Of a DNA stretch of 64,000 nucleotides, positions 7,766 through 15,108 are shown piece after piece. The stretch covers positions 47,346-111,345 of the IMG/VR virus record IMGVR_UViG_3300042891_001512, one strand, 5' to 3'. Under the pieces are notes generated by a model. The model was not told where the DNA came from and searched no databases. It saw nothing but the letters and a program-made list of their open reading frames with translations. Origin of the DNA: a virus. The translations under genes and the position numbers were made by a program. Each line of letters begins with the position of its first letter. Position 1 is the stretch's first letter.

Positions 7766-7774
7766 TGGTATAAT
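7766..7774 (+). promoter_or_regulatory. Extended -10 promoter (TGGTATAAT)
   Basis: TATTGTGGTATAAT precedes the di-iron gene by 20 bp, in a 60-bp gap. The -10 hexamer is a perfect TATAAT preceded by TGG. The transcript would have a very short leader containing AGGGAG at about 7783. Confidence 0.7.
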
Positions 7775-7794
7775 TATTATTTAGGGAGATTTTT

Positions 7795-8904
7795 ATGACT
7801 GTAACAAAAGAAACTTACAAAGAATTCATAGGCAATATAAAGATTAATGACATAGAGCCTATCATCAATGCCCCAGAAGTGGATTTTGCTGCGGTTGACC
7901 ATGTTGTTAAAACTAATTTTGATATAATGTTTACTTGGGATTATTCTTTAGCTCGCACACAATTAAGAAAGCTTTACGAAAAAGCTAAAAATAATCAATG
8001 GAATGGAGAAACTGCATTAGACTGGTCTACTCCTGTTGATATAGAAAAGTCTGTAGCTGAGGACTATGCAAATTTTGGATCGACTAGAGAGATGTCAGTC
8101 TATGAGGGTAGCCCTATAGAAAATTGGGGCGATAAAGAATGGCTGCAATTTGGCTTAGAAAGCAGAAGGTGGATGATCTCACAGTTCATACACGGAGAGC
8201 AAGGTGCTCTGATTTGTTCTGCAAAACTAACACAAACATGTCCATGGTACGATGGCAAACTTTTTGCTGCAACACAAGTTGTAGATGAAGCTCGACATGT
8301 TGAAGTTTTTGCAAAGTATACTAATGAAAAATTGGGTGGAACACTTCCTTTTAACTGGCATATCCAAGGCTTGGTTGACGATACTATTGCCGACAATCGT
8401 TGGGATATAACCTATCTAGGAATGCAGATTATGGTTGAGGGGCTCGGCCTTGCATCGATGGCGTATATGCGTGAATTAACAAATGAACCGTTGTTGAAGC
8501 AATTGTTGCGTAATGTTATGGCTGACGAAGCGCGTCATGTTTCATTTGGTATTATCTCACTCAAGGAGATCTATGCGGAAATGACCGATTCAGAGATTAT
8601 GGAGCGTCAGCAGCTTGCCTATGAAGCTAGCATAAAGCTTGGGGAGCGAATGCTGCAACAAGAGGTATACGAAAAGATGGGTGTTAAGACAAAAGACATT
8701 GCCCCGTTCTTATTGAACGATCCAGCACAGGCTTGGATTAGAAAGATGCTTGCGGCTAAGATTGTCCCAAACCTTAGCAAGCTAGGGTTGCTAGATAGAA
8801 ACGGTGCTTGGTTGCGTAGAAAATTTGAAGAAATGGGAACAATAGAATTTGAAAACCTTGGAGATTCTGAAGAGGAGTTTTCAGCTTTTATACATAGTTA
8901 CTAA
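7795..8904 (+). CDS. Ferritin-like di-iron oxygenase-type protein
   Basis: A 369-aa protein of the ferritin/R2 four-helix superfamily. Both halves of the di-iron site are visible: E135 (HGEQGAL), E165-x-x-H168 (DEARH), E215 (MVEGLG) and E245-x-x-H248 (DEARH). This six-ligand set is that of R2-type and monooxygenase-type di-iron proteins, which activate O2. No radical Tyr position or RNR partner gene is apparent, so ribonucleotide reductase is not my first choice; hydroxylation, desaturation or N-oxygenation of a small or carrier-bound substrate is more likely. It has its own promoter and strong RBS (AGGGAG). Its codon use looks slightly more GC-rich than that of its AT-rich neighbours downstream, a possible sign of separate origin. 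Confidence 0.85.
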   Translation: MTVTKETYKEFIGNIKINDIEPIINAPEVDFAAVDHVVKTNFDIMFTWDYSLARTQLRKLYEKAKNNQWNGETALDWSTPVDIEKSVAEDYANFGSTREMSVYEGSPIENWGDKEWLQFGLESRRWMISQFIHGEQGALICSAKLTQTCPWYDGKLFAATQVVDEARHVEVFAKYTNEKLGGTLPFNWHIQGLVDDTIADNRWDITYLGMQIMVEGLGLASMAYMRELTNEPLLKQLLRNVMADEARHVSFGIISLKEIYAEMTDSEIMERQQLAYEASIKLGERMLQQEVYEKMGVKTKDIAPFLLNDPAQAWIRKMLAAKIVPNLSKLGLLDRNGAWLRRKFEEMGTIEFENLGDSEEEFSAFIHSY

Positions 8905-8906
8905 TT

Positions 8907-9572
8907 ATGAAAACACCTAATGATTATAATGTAGATAGAGTTTATTCCTATGAAAGCTCTGAAGATCTAAAGAGATATTATAATGATTGGGCGGATGAAT
9001 ATGATAGTTATGCAAAAGACGTAAACTACATCTTGCCAGAAAAAGTATCCGAAGTATTTTTTAAGTACGTTTCTAATAGTAATTATAGTGAAACAAAAAA
9101 AAATAGCATATTAGACATAGGTTGTGGTACCGGCTTATTGGGTGAGAGCTTGTCTTTTATTGATGATAATCTTTGGATTGAGGGCGTTGATATATCTTCT
9201 TCAATGATAAGGATAGCTTCTTTAAAGAGAAGAAAAAATTTTTTACCTGTATATGATTGGATGATGGTAGACGATCTGACTAGCCCAAAGTTAATGCTAG
9301 AAAGTTATTATGATTACTTTATAAGTTCTGGAACATTTACTCTTGGTCATCTTGGTTCTAGTGATTTAATTAATTTATTAATTTATTTAAAATCACAAGG
9401 TATAGCAGTTATATCAATAAAAGAAGACCATTTTATTCATGATAACTTTAAAGAAATTTTTGTAGAATTAGAAAAAAACAAAACAATACAAGATATAATG
9501 TATTACAAGGTGAACTCTTACGAATCAAATTTTAAAGCAGATTCAATAATTGTAAAGTTTAAAAAAGTTTAA
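8907..9572 (+). CDS. SAM-dependent methyltransferase, class I
   Basis: A 221-aa protein with a clear SAM-binding motif I (ILDIGCGTGLLGE at about 68-80) and motif II (GVDISSSMIRIA at about 93-104). The N-terminus has YYNDWADEYDSY, as in small-molecule methyltransferases. The acceptor strand reads YFISSGTF. It starts two bases after the di-iron gene and is followed by a TauD-like gene, so the three probably act on one substrate. The methyl acceptor is unknown. DNA methylation is unlikely because no NPPY/DPPY motif is present. Confidence 0.85.
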   Translation: MKTPNDYNVDRVYSYESSEDLKRYYNDWADEYDSYAKDVNYILPEKVSEVFFKYVSNSNYSETKKNSILDIGCGTGLLGESLSFIDDNLWIEGVDISSSMIRIASLKRRKNFLPVYDWMMVDDLTSPKLMLESYYDYFISSGTFTLGHLGSSDLINLLIYLKSQGIAVISIKEDHFIHDNFKEIFVELEKNKTIQDIMYYKVNSYESNFKADSIIVKFKKV

Positions 9573-9576
9573 ACTA

Positions 9577-10473
9577 ATGAATAATTTAAATTTTTGTTTT
9601 AAAAATTTATCTTTTAATCAAATATTAGAAAATAAAAAATTTTATCAAAAAAAACTAATTGATAATAAATTAGTTGGTTTTAAAAAAATAGAATTATCAG
9701 ATAGTGAATATGAAAAAATTTGCACTGTTGTTTCGGGGGTTGACCAGTTGTATTGGTTAAAAAAAAAGAATCACTCCACTTTGTATCAGCCAGATAAAGA
9801 AACTCTTACGGAAAAAAGTATAAAAAATTTTAGAGATTGGTGTATGCATTTAGACGTAACTCCAGTAATTGATGGCATGAATAATAACCTTGATAATTAT
9901 GGGCATACATCTTATGTTTCAATGAATATGAAGACATTTAAGTGTAACAAAAAATATGGAAAAACTGTTTTTTTAGATTTAATAAAGTTAAACAATTCTT
10001 GTCCAGATTATTTTAAAGAAAAATTGTTAGAATCTAAATTAGAATATCACATAAGTAAAGCTAAAGATTTTAATATTGATGCACCAAAAAAGCCACCAGT
10101 TAACAGAGCAGACTATAATTCAGATCTAGAGGCAGAAATAGCCAACGCAAAGATTGATCCTCTTTCTGGAATCTTTTATCCATTTAGAACTCATCCTATA
10201 ACAAAAGAAACAATTTTATTTTGGCCTACATATTTAAGCTCTCAATTAGTCGGCGGCTCTAAGCCTTGGTTTGAAGAATTTAAGTTATGGATAAAAAATT
10301 ATCTTGACGAAAAAAACAATTGGGACGAATGGGAGTGGAGTAAAAACGATATTATAATTTTCGACAACAGATGTATGCTTCACTCGTTTACTCCTGGCTG
10401 GAAGCCAAAAGAAAGAATTTTTGATCAAATTATTTTAGGTTCTAGTGTACAAATTTTTGAGGGTTTAAGATAG
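9577..10473 (+). CDS. TauD/TfdA-like Fe(II)/2OG oxygenase with altered facial triad
   Basis: A 298-aa protein. Its C-terminal part resembles TauD/TfdA-type dioxygenases: THPITKETILFWP at about 205-217, then WEWSKNDIIIFDNRCMLH with distal H269, and R280 in KERIFDQ for 2OG binding. The N-terminal HxD that should complete the metal triad appears as H110-T-S112 (YGHTSY), so the carboxylate ligand seems absent. Loss of that carboxylate is the hallmark of Fe/2OG halogenases (HxA or HxG), but a misaligned loop or an inactive enzyme is also possible. It is very AT-rich and Lys/Asn-rich compared with the di-iron gene upstream. Substrate unknown. Confidence 0.7.
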   Translation: MNNLNFCFKNLSFNQILENKKFYQKKLIDNKLVGFKKIELSDSEYEKICTVVSGVDQLYWLKKKNHSTLYQPDKETLTEKSIKNFRDWCMHLDVTPVIDGMNNNLDNYGHTSYVSMNMKTFKCNKKYGKTVFLDLIKLNNSCPDYFKEKLLESKLEYHISKAKDFNIDAPKKPPVNRADYNSDLEAEIANAKIDPLSGIFYPFRTHPITKETILFWPTYLSSQLVGGSKPWFEEFKLWIKNYLDEKNNWDEWEWSKNDIIIFDNRCMLHSFTPGWKPKERIFDQIILGSSVQIFEGLR

Positions 10474-10474
10474 T

Positions 10475-11209
10475 ATGATACCAAAAATAATATGGCAAAC
10501 TCATAGTTTCTTACTTGAGGATCTCCCCCTCTTTGCTAAGGGCCCCATGCTATCTTGGATTGAGCAGAATAAAGATTATACCCATAATTATGTAAACCAT
10601 TTTGAAAGAGAATCTTTTATATATAATATTTTTGGAGAAGATTGGCTTAACTTCTATAAGCAATGTCAGTCGCAAGTTTTTCAAGCTGACATGTGGAGAG
10701 TCTTATGTCTGTACGAACACGGTGGCATATACGCAGACATGGATACGATATGTCTGTCTGGTATAGATTCTTTTTTAGATTTAAATAAAGATTTTATTTG
10801 TGAAGCTGGTTTTCCAAAAACACATGGGTGGATAAATACTTCAATTTTTGCTAGCGAACCTAAAGGAAAGTTTATAACAAAATTAAAAGATCTTTTGTAT
10901 AAAAGATGCAAAGAGAAGGATGGAGAACCAATAACGGTTGAAGATTGTGGACCGTTAGCATTTAGTGAAGCAATGGATAAATATATGGATGACGGATGCG
11001 ACATGTCGGACATTAGTTTATGCGAGTTTAATTATCCAGTTAATAATAAAGAATCTGTTTTACAAATTTTTGGGTCGACTACTTGGAATGATGTTAAATG
11101 GGGTTTTGATTTTTCTTATTTAAATGAAATATATAGTTCAATTATAAAAGATTCAAAAACAGATATTAAAATTTATACCAAAACAGGTCATGGTGGCTGG
11201 AATGTTTGA
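10475..11209 (+). CDS. DXD-type glycosyltransferase (OCH1/capsular sugar-transferase fold)
   Basis: A 244-aa protein beginning MIPKIIWQTH, the signature start of glycosyltransferases with a DXD sugar-binding region. QADMWRVLCLYEHGGIYADMD at about 70-90 holds D72, R75 and the D88-M-D90 metal/nucleotide-sugar motif. Family members move a hexose from a nucleotide sugar, commonly onto a glycan or protein. There is no membrane anchor, so it acts in the cytoplasm. Its position between the TauD-like and radical SAM genes (gap of 1 bp and overlap of 8-20 bp) suggests glycosylation of a product made or modified by the same operon. Confidence 0.85.
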   Translation: MIPKIIWQTHSFLLEDLPLFAKGPMLSWIEQNKDYTHNYVNHFERESFIYNIFGEDWLNFYKQCQSQVFQADMWRVLCLYEHGGIYADMDTICLSGIDSFLDLNKDFICEAGFPKTHGWINTSIFASEPKGKFITKLKDLLYKRCKEKDGEPITVEDCGPLAFSEAMDKYMDDGCDMSDISLCEFNYPVNNKESVLQIFGSTTWNDVKWGFDFSYLNEIYSSIIKDSKTDIKIYTKTGHGGWNV

Positions 11210-12212
11210 TGAAGATATTCTTAAAAAATTAAAAACAAATAAAATAACTAATTTACAGATAGATCCTTTTGGCTATTGTAACGCAAAATGTTGGTTTTGC
11301 CCTGTGGCATATAGAAAAATGCCTGCGCGTACCGCAAAGCATATGAGTCCAGATTTATTTGAAAAAATAATTCAAAACATAGTGCATGAAAAAGAAAAAC
11401 TTAATGGAATTGTTTCTACTAATTTTAATCATTTTTATACAGCACATTATAATGAAATCTTATTGTATAAATATTTAGAAGAAATGTTAAATACAGCTCA
11501 AAAATATAATCTAAAAACATCAATTTTATCTAATGGAACAAATTTTACTGAAAAAAAAATTGAAATATTAAAAAAATATGAAAACACAATAGCTGGCATT
11601 TATTTAAACATACCAGCTTTTGAAGAAAGCCTTTGGAAAGAAAGATCAGGAATAAAAAATAAATCATTTGAAGATTTAAGAAAAAATATTATTAATTTAA
11701 TGAAAGTTTTTCCAGAAATGGTAAAGGAAAAAAAAATATGTGTTGGAGTTAATATACCCAATGAGCAGTCCGTAGACAGTTTATCGCTAGGAAAAAATGC
11801 ACCTAGCATTGACATCTCGCAATATGGTGAATCTTTTAATCAAATAAAAATGGCTAAAAAAATGTTTGATGGTTTAACGGTTTATTCTTCTCCAAATTTA
11901 ACTGATCGTTCTGGATTTTTATCTAAAGAAAAAATAATAGATAATAATAAACTTATACAAATAAATAAATATTCAAAAAAAGAAGTTAAAGATTGTAACC
12001 TAGGAGAAGACGGAAGATTGTACGGTTGGGTGCATGTAAATTCGCTAGGAGAAACATTTATATGTTGTAACGATTATGACTATGAGTATGTTTTTGGTTC
12101 ATTACAAAATAAAGAATTAAGTGAAATTTGGTTTAGCAAAGAACATATTGAAACAATTAAAAGATCATTAGAAACAATGTGTAAAAAATGTTGCAACGCA
12201 GTGTGGGAGTGA
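11202..12212 (+). CDS. Radical SAM protein with SPASM-like C-terminus
   Basis: A 336-aa protein from ATG 11202 (GGTGG five bases upstream; ATG 11190 gives four more residues). The radical SAM [4Fe-4S] motif is CNAKCWFC (C26, C30, C33 from this start), preceded by NLQIDPFGY. The C-terminus carries extra cysteines in GETFICCNDYDYEYVFG and MCKKCCNAVWE, as in SPASM/twitch domains that bind auxiliary clusters. Such proteins modify peptides, sugars or cofactors by radical chemistry. The gene overlaps the glycosyltransferase, so a glycan or glycopeptide substrate is plausible but unproven. It is strongly AT- and Lys-rich. Confidence 0.87.
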   Translation: MFDEDILKKLKTNKITNLQIDPFGYCNAKCWFCPVAYRKMPARTAKHMSPDLFEKIIQNIVHEKEKLNGIVSTNFNHFYTAHYNEILLYKYLEEMLNTAQKYNLKTSILSNGTNFTEKKIEILKKYENTIAGIYLNIPAFEESLWKERSGIKNKSFEDLRKNIINLMKVFPEMVKEKKICVGVNIPNEQSVDSLSLGKNAPSIDISQYGESFNQIKMAKKMFDGLTVYSSPNLTDRSGFLSKEKIIDNNKLIQINKYSKKEVKDCNLGEDGRLYGWVHVNSLGETFICCNDYDYEYVFGSLQNKELSEIWFSKEHIETIKRSLETMCKKCCNAVWE

Positions 12213-12218
12213 AAGTAT

Positions 12219-12587
12219 ATGGCTTATGAGATGATAGGCGAGAGTCCAACATCCGCAGTGGGGCTGTGTGTTAGATTAAATATTTGGAAATGGTATGAGT
12301 TTGTCAGAATGATTAGCTATTTTAATATAATCTCTGATTTAGAAATTTCGTCCTGGATGACAAATGATCAGGTTGAATTGTCCAGTGAGGAAGCAATATT
12401 ATTATCGGAAAATATAAAATCAAATCTTGATAACTTTGATTATTTTATAAATGAACTTTACAAAGAAGACATCCCCTATTCACACATGCCGTGGCACAGA
12501 GAAGTTTGTTGTCCAATTTTAAATGGATCTGACATCAAATATGTGCTATTATTTTTAGAATCATGTGGTGGGTTTAAGGTTAGATGA
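12219..12587 (+). CDS. Hypothetical protein, 122 aa
   Basis: I do not recognise a family. It is a helical protein with an aromatic, amphipathic N-terminal part (LNIWKWYEFVRMISYF at about 20-35), an acidic middle, and Cys-Cys near the end (REVCCPIL). It has no signal peptide. It starts six bases after the radical SAM gene and overlaps the next oxygenase by 4 bp. Its position next to a radical SAM gene makes a carrier or accessory subunit conceivable, but nothing in the sequence proves it. Confidence 0.6.
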   Translation: MAYEMIGESPTSAVGLCVRLNIWKWYEFVRMISYFNIISDLEISSWMTNDQVELSSEEAILLSENIKSNLDNFDYFINELYKEDIPYSHMPWHREVCCPILNGSDIKYVLLFLESCGGFKVR

Positions 12588-13348
12588 AGGTGGAAAGAAT
12601 GTATAAGCCGAGAATAATTGTATTTACCGATTTTCTACCAAAGGAAGATTGGGAAGTTGTAGATAAGTATTGTAGAGATAATAAAGAAAAATTTCCATAT
12701 GTCGGTTACGGTTCTCCGGTTAGATGGAAGATAGAGGAGCATTCTAAAAATCCAGATATTAAATATATTCGTTCTTTTTTAATTTCAGAAGAAGAATACG
12801 ATCTATACATGAAGGGTGAAATACCGGAGCCTTATCCAAACGATACAAAGCATGGCGACAACTATGTAATGTCGGTAGAAGAGATCCAAAAGGTTGAGGA
12901 AGAGCCACCTGTAACTGCACTCATGCACCATTCTAAATGGCCAAATAGCTTACTGCAAAATAAAACATTTGACATTATAAGCGGTTACCTGTCTGGTGTC
13001 GTAAGTATAGTAAAAGAAGTATATGGCGAAGATTGTTTCAGTGAAAGTGGCCCTTGGATAGCGGTAGCTAGAGAAGGTGGCTATATGAATATGCACTGTG
13101 ACGGAACGTTTATACATAACAGGGACGCCATTACACAGTATTCTAGCGTGTATTACATCAATGACGATTATGAGGGCGGCGAATTCAATATGCCGCTGAT
13201 GGGCTTTAAGCTTAAACCTAAAGCAAATTCGCTTCTTATTTTTACCCATTCTTCCCATGAAGATATGGCGCATGAGGTAACACCAGTTTTATCTGGTGAT
13301 CGTTTTGTTTCACAAGGATTTTTTGCCATTACAAAAACCAATAGCTGA
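12584..13348 (+). CDS. 2OG-Fe(II) oxygenase, prolyl 4-hydroxylase type
   Basis: A 254-aa dioxygenase with a complete site: H171-C-D173 (NMHCDGT), INDDYEGGEF at about 192-201, H230 (MAHEV) and R240 (SGDRF). The N-terminal half (PRIIVFTDFLPKEDW) is the usual entry helix of this branch. ATG 12584 overlaps the previous stop; ATG 12599 with AAGGTGG upstream is the alternative. It ends the second operon segment; a promoter follows directly. It stands in front of cassette B, as the oxygenase at 3061 stands upstream of cassette A. Confidence 0.87.
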   Translation: MKVERMYKPRIIVFTDFLPKEDWEVVDKYCRDNKEKFPYVGYGSPVRWKIEEHSKNPDIKYIRSFLISEEEYDLYMKGEIPEPYPNDTKHGDNYVMSVEEIQKVEEEPPVTALMHHSKWPNSLLQNKTFDIISGYLSGVVSIVKEVYGEDCFSESGPWIAVAREGGYMNMHCDGTFIHNRDAITQYSSVYYINDDYEGGEFNMPLMGFKLKPKANSLLIFTHSSHEDMAHEVTPVLSGDRFVSQGFFAITKTNS

Positions 13349-13350
13349 TG

Positions 13351-13359
13351 TGGTATAAT
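13351..13359 (+). promoter_or_regulatory. Extended -10 promoter (TGGTATAAT)
   Basis: GATGTGGTATAAT begins within the last codons of the oxygenase and lies 22 bp before ATG 13382, with AGGAG at 13371. The eleven-base core TGTGGTATAAT is identical to that at 7764-7774. Confidence 0.7.
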
Positions 13360-13381
13360 TAAAAAGACAAAGGAGACAAGT

Positions 13382-13591
13382 ATGCAACTCAATAATTACG
13401 ATTCACAAAAAGCTAAAGATCAAGCTAAATCTTTCTTGGAAAAATCAATACAGACTTTAAGTTTGCTGCTGGATGTAAACTATGAAAATTTAAATAAAGA
13501 TTCAAAAAATCCATTTAGCGAAAGCCTTCCTCAGCACAACGCATTTAATTGTCTTATAGATGAGATAGTTTCTTATAGGAAAATAGTTTAA
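13382..13591 (+). CDS. Small helical protein of the duplicated cassette, copy B
   Basis: A 69-aa protein. Its first half (AKDQAKSFLEKSIQTLSLLL) aligns with the 52-aa product at 5126 (AKDKAIIYLDNSIKNLSELI); the C-terminal part is longer. It has its own promoter and AGGAG ribosome site, so it is a genuine first gene of this operon. It is predicted as helices, with no membrane segment and no recognised family. Its conserved position ahead of the RRxW and methyltransferase-like genes is the main clue to function. Confidence 0.75.
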   Translation: MQLNNYDSQKAKDQAKSFLEKSIQTLSLLLDVNYENLNKDSKNPFSESLPQHNAFNCLIDEIVSYRKIV

Positions 13592-13593
13592 TT

Positions 13594-13788
13594 ATGAGTA
13601 GTATAGGTGAGCCAAATAGTTTTGGAATGGAAACAAGACAAGGGGAATCTATAACTGATACCCCAGACTGGGACAACGAAATTATAGAGTGGGACTCTGC
13701 GACTGGGATATATTATGTTGCCGGCAAACCGGTCAGCATGTGTCAAGGTGTTGCAATGTTTAAGGAAGAAAAAAAAGAAGATGAATAA
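13594..13788 (+). CDS. Small acidic protein, unknown
   Basis: A 64-aa protein starting two bases after the previous stop. It contains WDNEIIEWDSATGIYYVAG, a short beta-hairpin-like region, and a charged tail EEKKEDE. No family is recognised. It fills the same position as the 68-aa product at 5274, but the sequences do not clearly align. The next gene starts inside its last codons. Confidence 0.6.
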   Translation: MSSIGEPNSFGMETRQGESITDTPDWDNEIIEWDSATGIYYVAGKPVSMCQGVAMFKEEKKEDE

Positions 13789-14062
13789 GTATAGGCCGCT
13801 AGAAGATCTGGAGCACCGTTCCCAACACTTGGCATCTTTTTTGTTTATTCTTGGAATTGATGAAGATGATTTTGAATCTACCAAAATAGATGATGTTATA
13901 AATCTTATTAGGAATAGATACGTGTACAAACACAGCCATCCAGATTACAATATAGCGGTTCAAGAATACGTTAAAAAACAAAGTATTGTTTTAAATAGGG
14001 GAGTTAGAAGAGCTTGGTTTGATGTGCAAGTTGCTTCGTACGAGGTGCAAAATGTCGGGTGA
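13781..14062 (+). CDS. RRxW small protein of the duplicated cassette, copy B
   Basis: A 93-aa protein from ATG 13781, which overlaps the previous gene; upstream in-frame starts would lie inside that gene and have no RBS. It aligns with the 99-aa product at 5477: DLEH near the start, a hydrophobic helix ending LGI, IDDVINLIRN, and KKQSIVLNRGVRRAW. The longest shared element is the basic RR-x-W end helix, which could contact nucleic acid or an acidic partner. Family not recognised. Confidence 0.75.
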   Translation: MNKYRPLEDLEHRSQHLASFLFILGIDEDDFESTKIDDVINLIRNRYVYKHSHPDYNIAVQEYVKKQSIVLNRGVRRAWFDVQVASYEVQNVG

Positions 14063-14792
14063 TAAAAAGTATGAACCACAGTTATCTTTTGATTTTACTA
14101 GCTGGGAATATGATTGGCGATCATATGCTAATGAGTCTACGAAAAAAGATGGACCAGAGTCAGTAGCAATTTCTGATTATTTATTTAATACAGTTGGTGT
14201 AGATAGAAGAAATATAGCTACTGGCGGGGCCAGTGATTATGAATTTGTTATACATTACCCAAGACCAAATTTAGCTGACTCATACGGTCAATCTCAGTGG
14301 ATGCCGATACTATTAATTCAGATGCTAATGGATATTAGTAGAGGCAAGAATATACTGGCATTGTCGGGGGGGCTAGATAGATTTAGATTGAAGCCTTTTC
14401 AGGATATCTACGGGTCTAATATATATATGTTGAATAATAAAAAAACAGCAATGTATGAAAAGTTCCAAAAAGAAAATACTCCAATAGAATATGATGTTGT
14501 TAGCCATCAGGATCTAGAAAAAGACAATTGCAATAATTATATGTTTGATATGATTGTGGGATGGTCACAGGACATGGAGAATCCCTTTGTGCCTGTACAT
14601 TTTTATCTTGATAGATTAAATACAGGTGGGATTCTAGTGATCCAAAATTCATCAGATAGCATTTTTCTTTACCAAAATGATACTCAGGCATCTCCTGTTT
14701 GGGAGTATCACAATGAGATAAAGTCAAGAAAAGACTGCAACATGTATCACATACCTTTGTTTTATGGGGTTACAGTTGTCATTAAACAATAA
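14052..14792 (+). CDS. Methyltransferase-like protein of the duplicated cassette, copy B
   Basis: A 246-aa protein; ATG 14052 is preceded by GAGGTG and overlaps the RRxW gene. This copy keeps a plausible nucleotide-binding start (KNILALSGGLDRF at about 109-121), a following IYMLNN strand, DMIVGW in the position of the catalytic-strand motif, and LNTGGILVI late in the fold, the order of a class I SAM methyltransferase. The glycine loop is unusual (SGGLD rather than GxGxG). It is a clear paralogue of the 5766 product. The substrate is unknown, and SAM binding is inferred. Confidence 0.68.
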   Translation: MSGDKKYEPQLSFDFTSWEYDWRSYANESTKKDGPESVAISDYLFNTVGVDRRNIATGGASDYEFVIHYPRPNLADSYGQSQWMPILLIQMLMDISRGKNILALSGGLDRFRLKPFQDIYGSNIYMLNNKKTAMYEKFQKENTPIEYDVVSHQDLEKDNCNNYMFDMIVGWSQDMENPFVPVHFYLDRLNTGGILVIQNSSDSIFLYQNDTQASPVWEYHNEIKSRKDCNMYHIPLFYGVTVVIKQ

Positions 14793-14796
14793 TAGG

Positions 14797-14805
14797 TGAT
14801 ATAAT
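14797..14805 (+). promoter_or_regulatory. Extended -10 promoter (TGATATAAT), probably leaderless
   Basis: TGA-TATAAT ends only six bases before ATG 14812. A transcript starting about 7 nt after the hexamer would begin at or next to the start codon, giving a leaderless mRNA. No Shine-Dalgarno sequence is seen in the gap. Confidence 0.6.
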
Positions 14806-14811
14806 TGTTTT

Positions 14812-15108
14812 ATGATTACTAAATGGAAAGCAACAGTGGTTAATCCACTTGGAACAGAAAAATACAGTGTAAACCTGGACAGTACGGATGACTTAGCCAC
14901 CGCTACGGCGTCAAGCGAAAAGGGTACCGTTCAGTTTGTGCAAACACAAAGCCTAAGTCCTCTATTCGCCGCAAACATAGAAGCTCCAATGAAAACAAGA
15001 TTAGAGCTAGAATTTAGCACCAATGATTTTACCTCAAAAGATATGTCAGCTGTTTTAAGGGTAGGAGATTTTTCTAGTATGAAAGTAGATTTGGTTAGAT
15101 ATGAATAA
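14812..15108 (+). CDS. Hypothetical beta-rich protein, 98 aa
   Basis: I do not recognise this protein. It looks beta-rich with alternating polar and hydrophobic residues, a Thr/Ser/Ala-rich middle and the end DFSSMKVDLVRYE; no Cys, no signal peptide, no membrane segment. Its mRNA is probably leaderless (see the promoter at 14797). Its stop overlaps the start of GPx-like copy 2, so the two are translated together. Confidence 0.6.
   Translation: MITKWKATVVNPLGTEKYSVNLDSTDDLATATASSEKGTVQFVQTQSLSPLFAANIEAPMKTRLELEFSTNDFTSKDMSAVLRVGDFSSMKVDLVRYE

Noticed and set aside
8100-8396. Antisense ORF inside the di-iron gene
   Set aside because: The + strand protein has complete conserved motifs over the same stretch; no promoter or RBS for the - strand.
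7795-8904. Ribonucleotide reductase beta subunit
   Set aside because: The di-iron ligands fit the superfamily, but I see no RNR alpha gene, no R2 C-terminal tail and no clear radical Tyr context; a generic di-iron oxygenase is the safer call.
8907-9572. DNA methyltransferase
   Set aside because: No NPPY/DPPY or PC catalytic motif; motifs match small-molecule methyltransferases.
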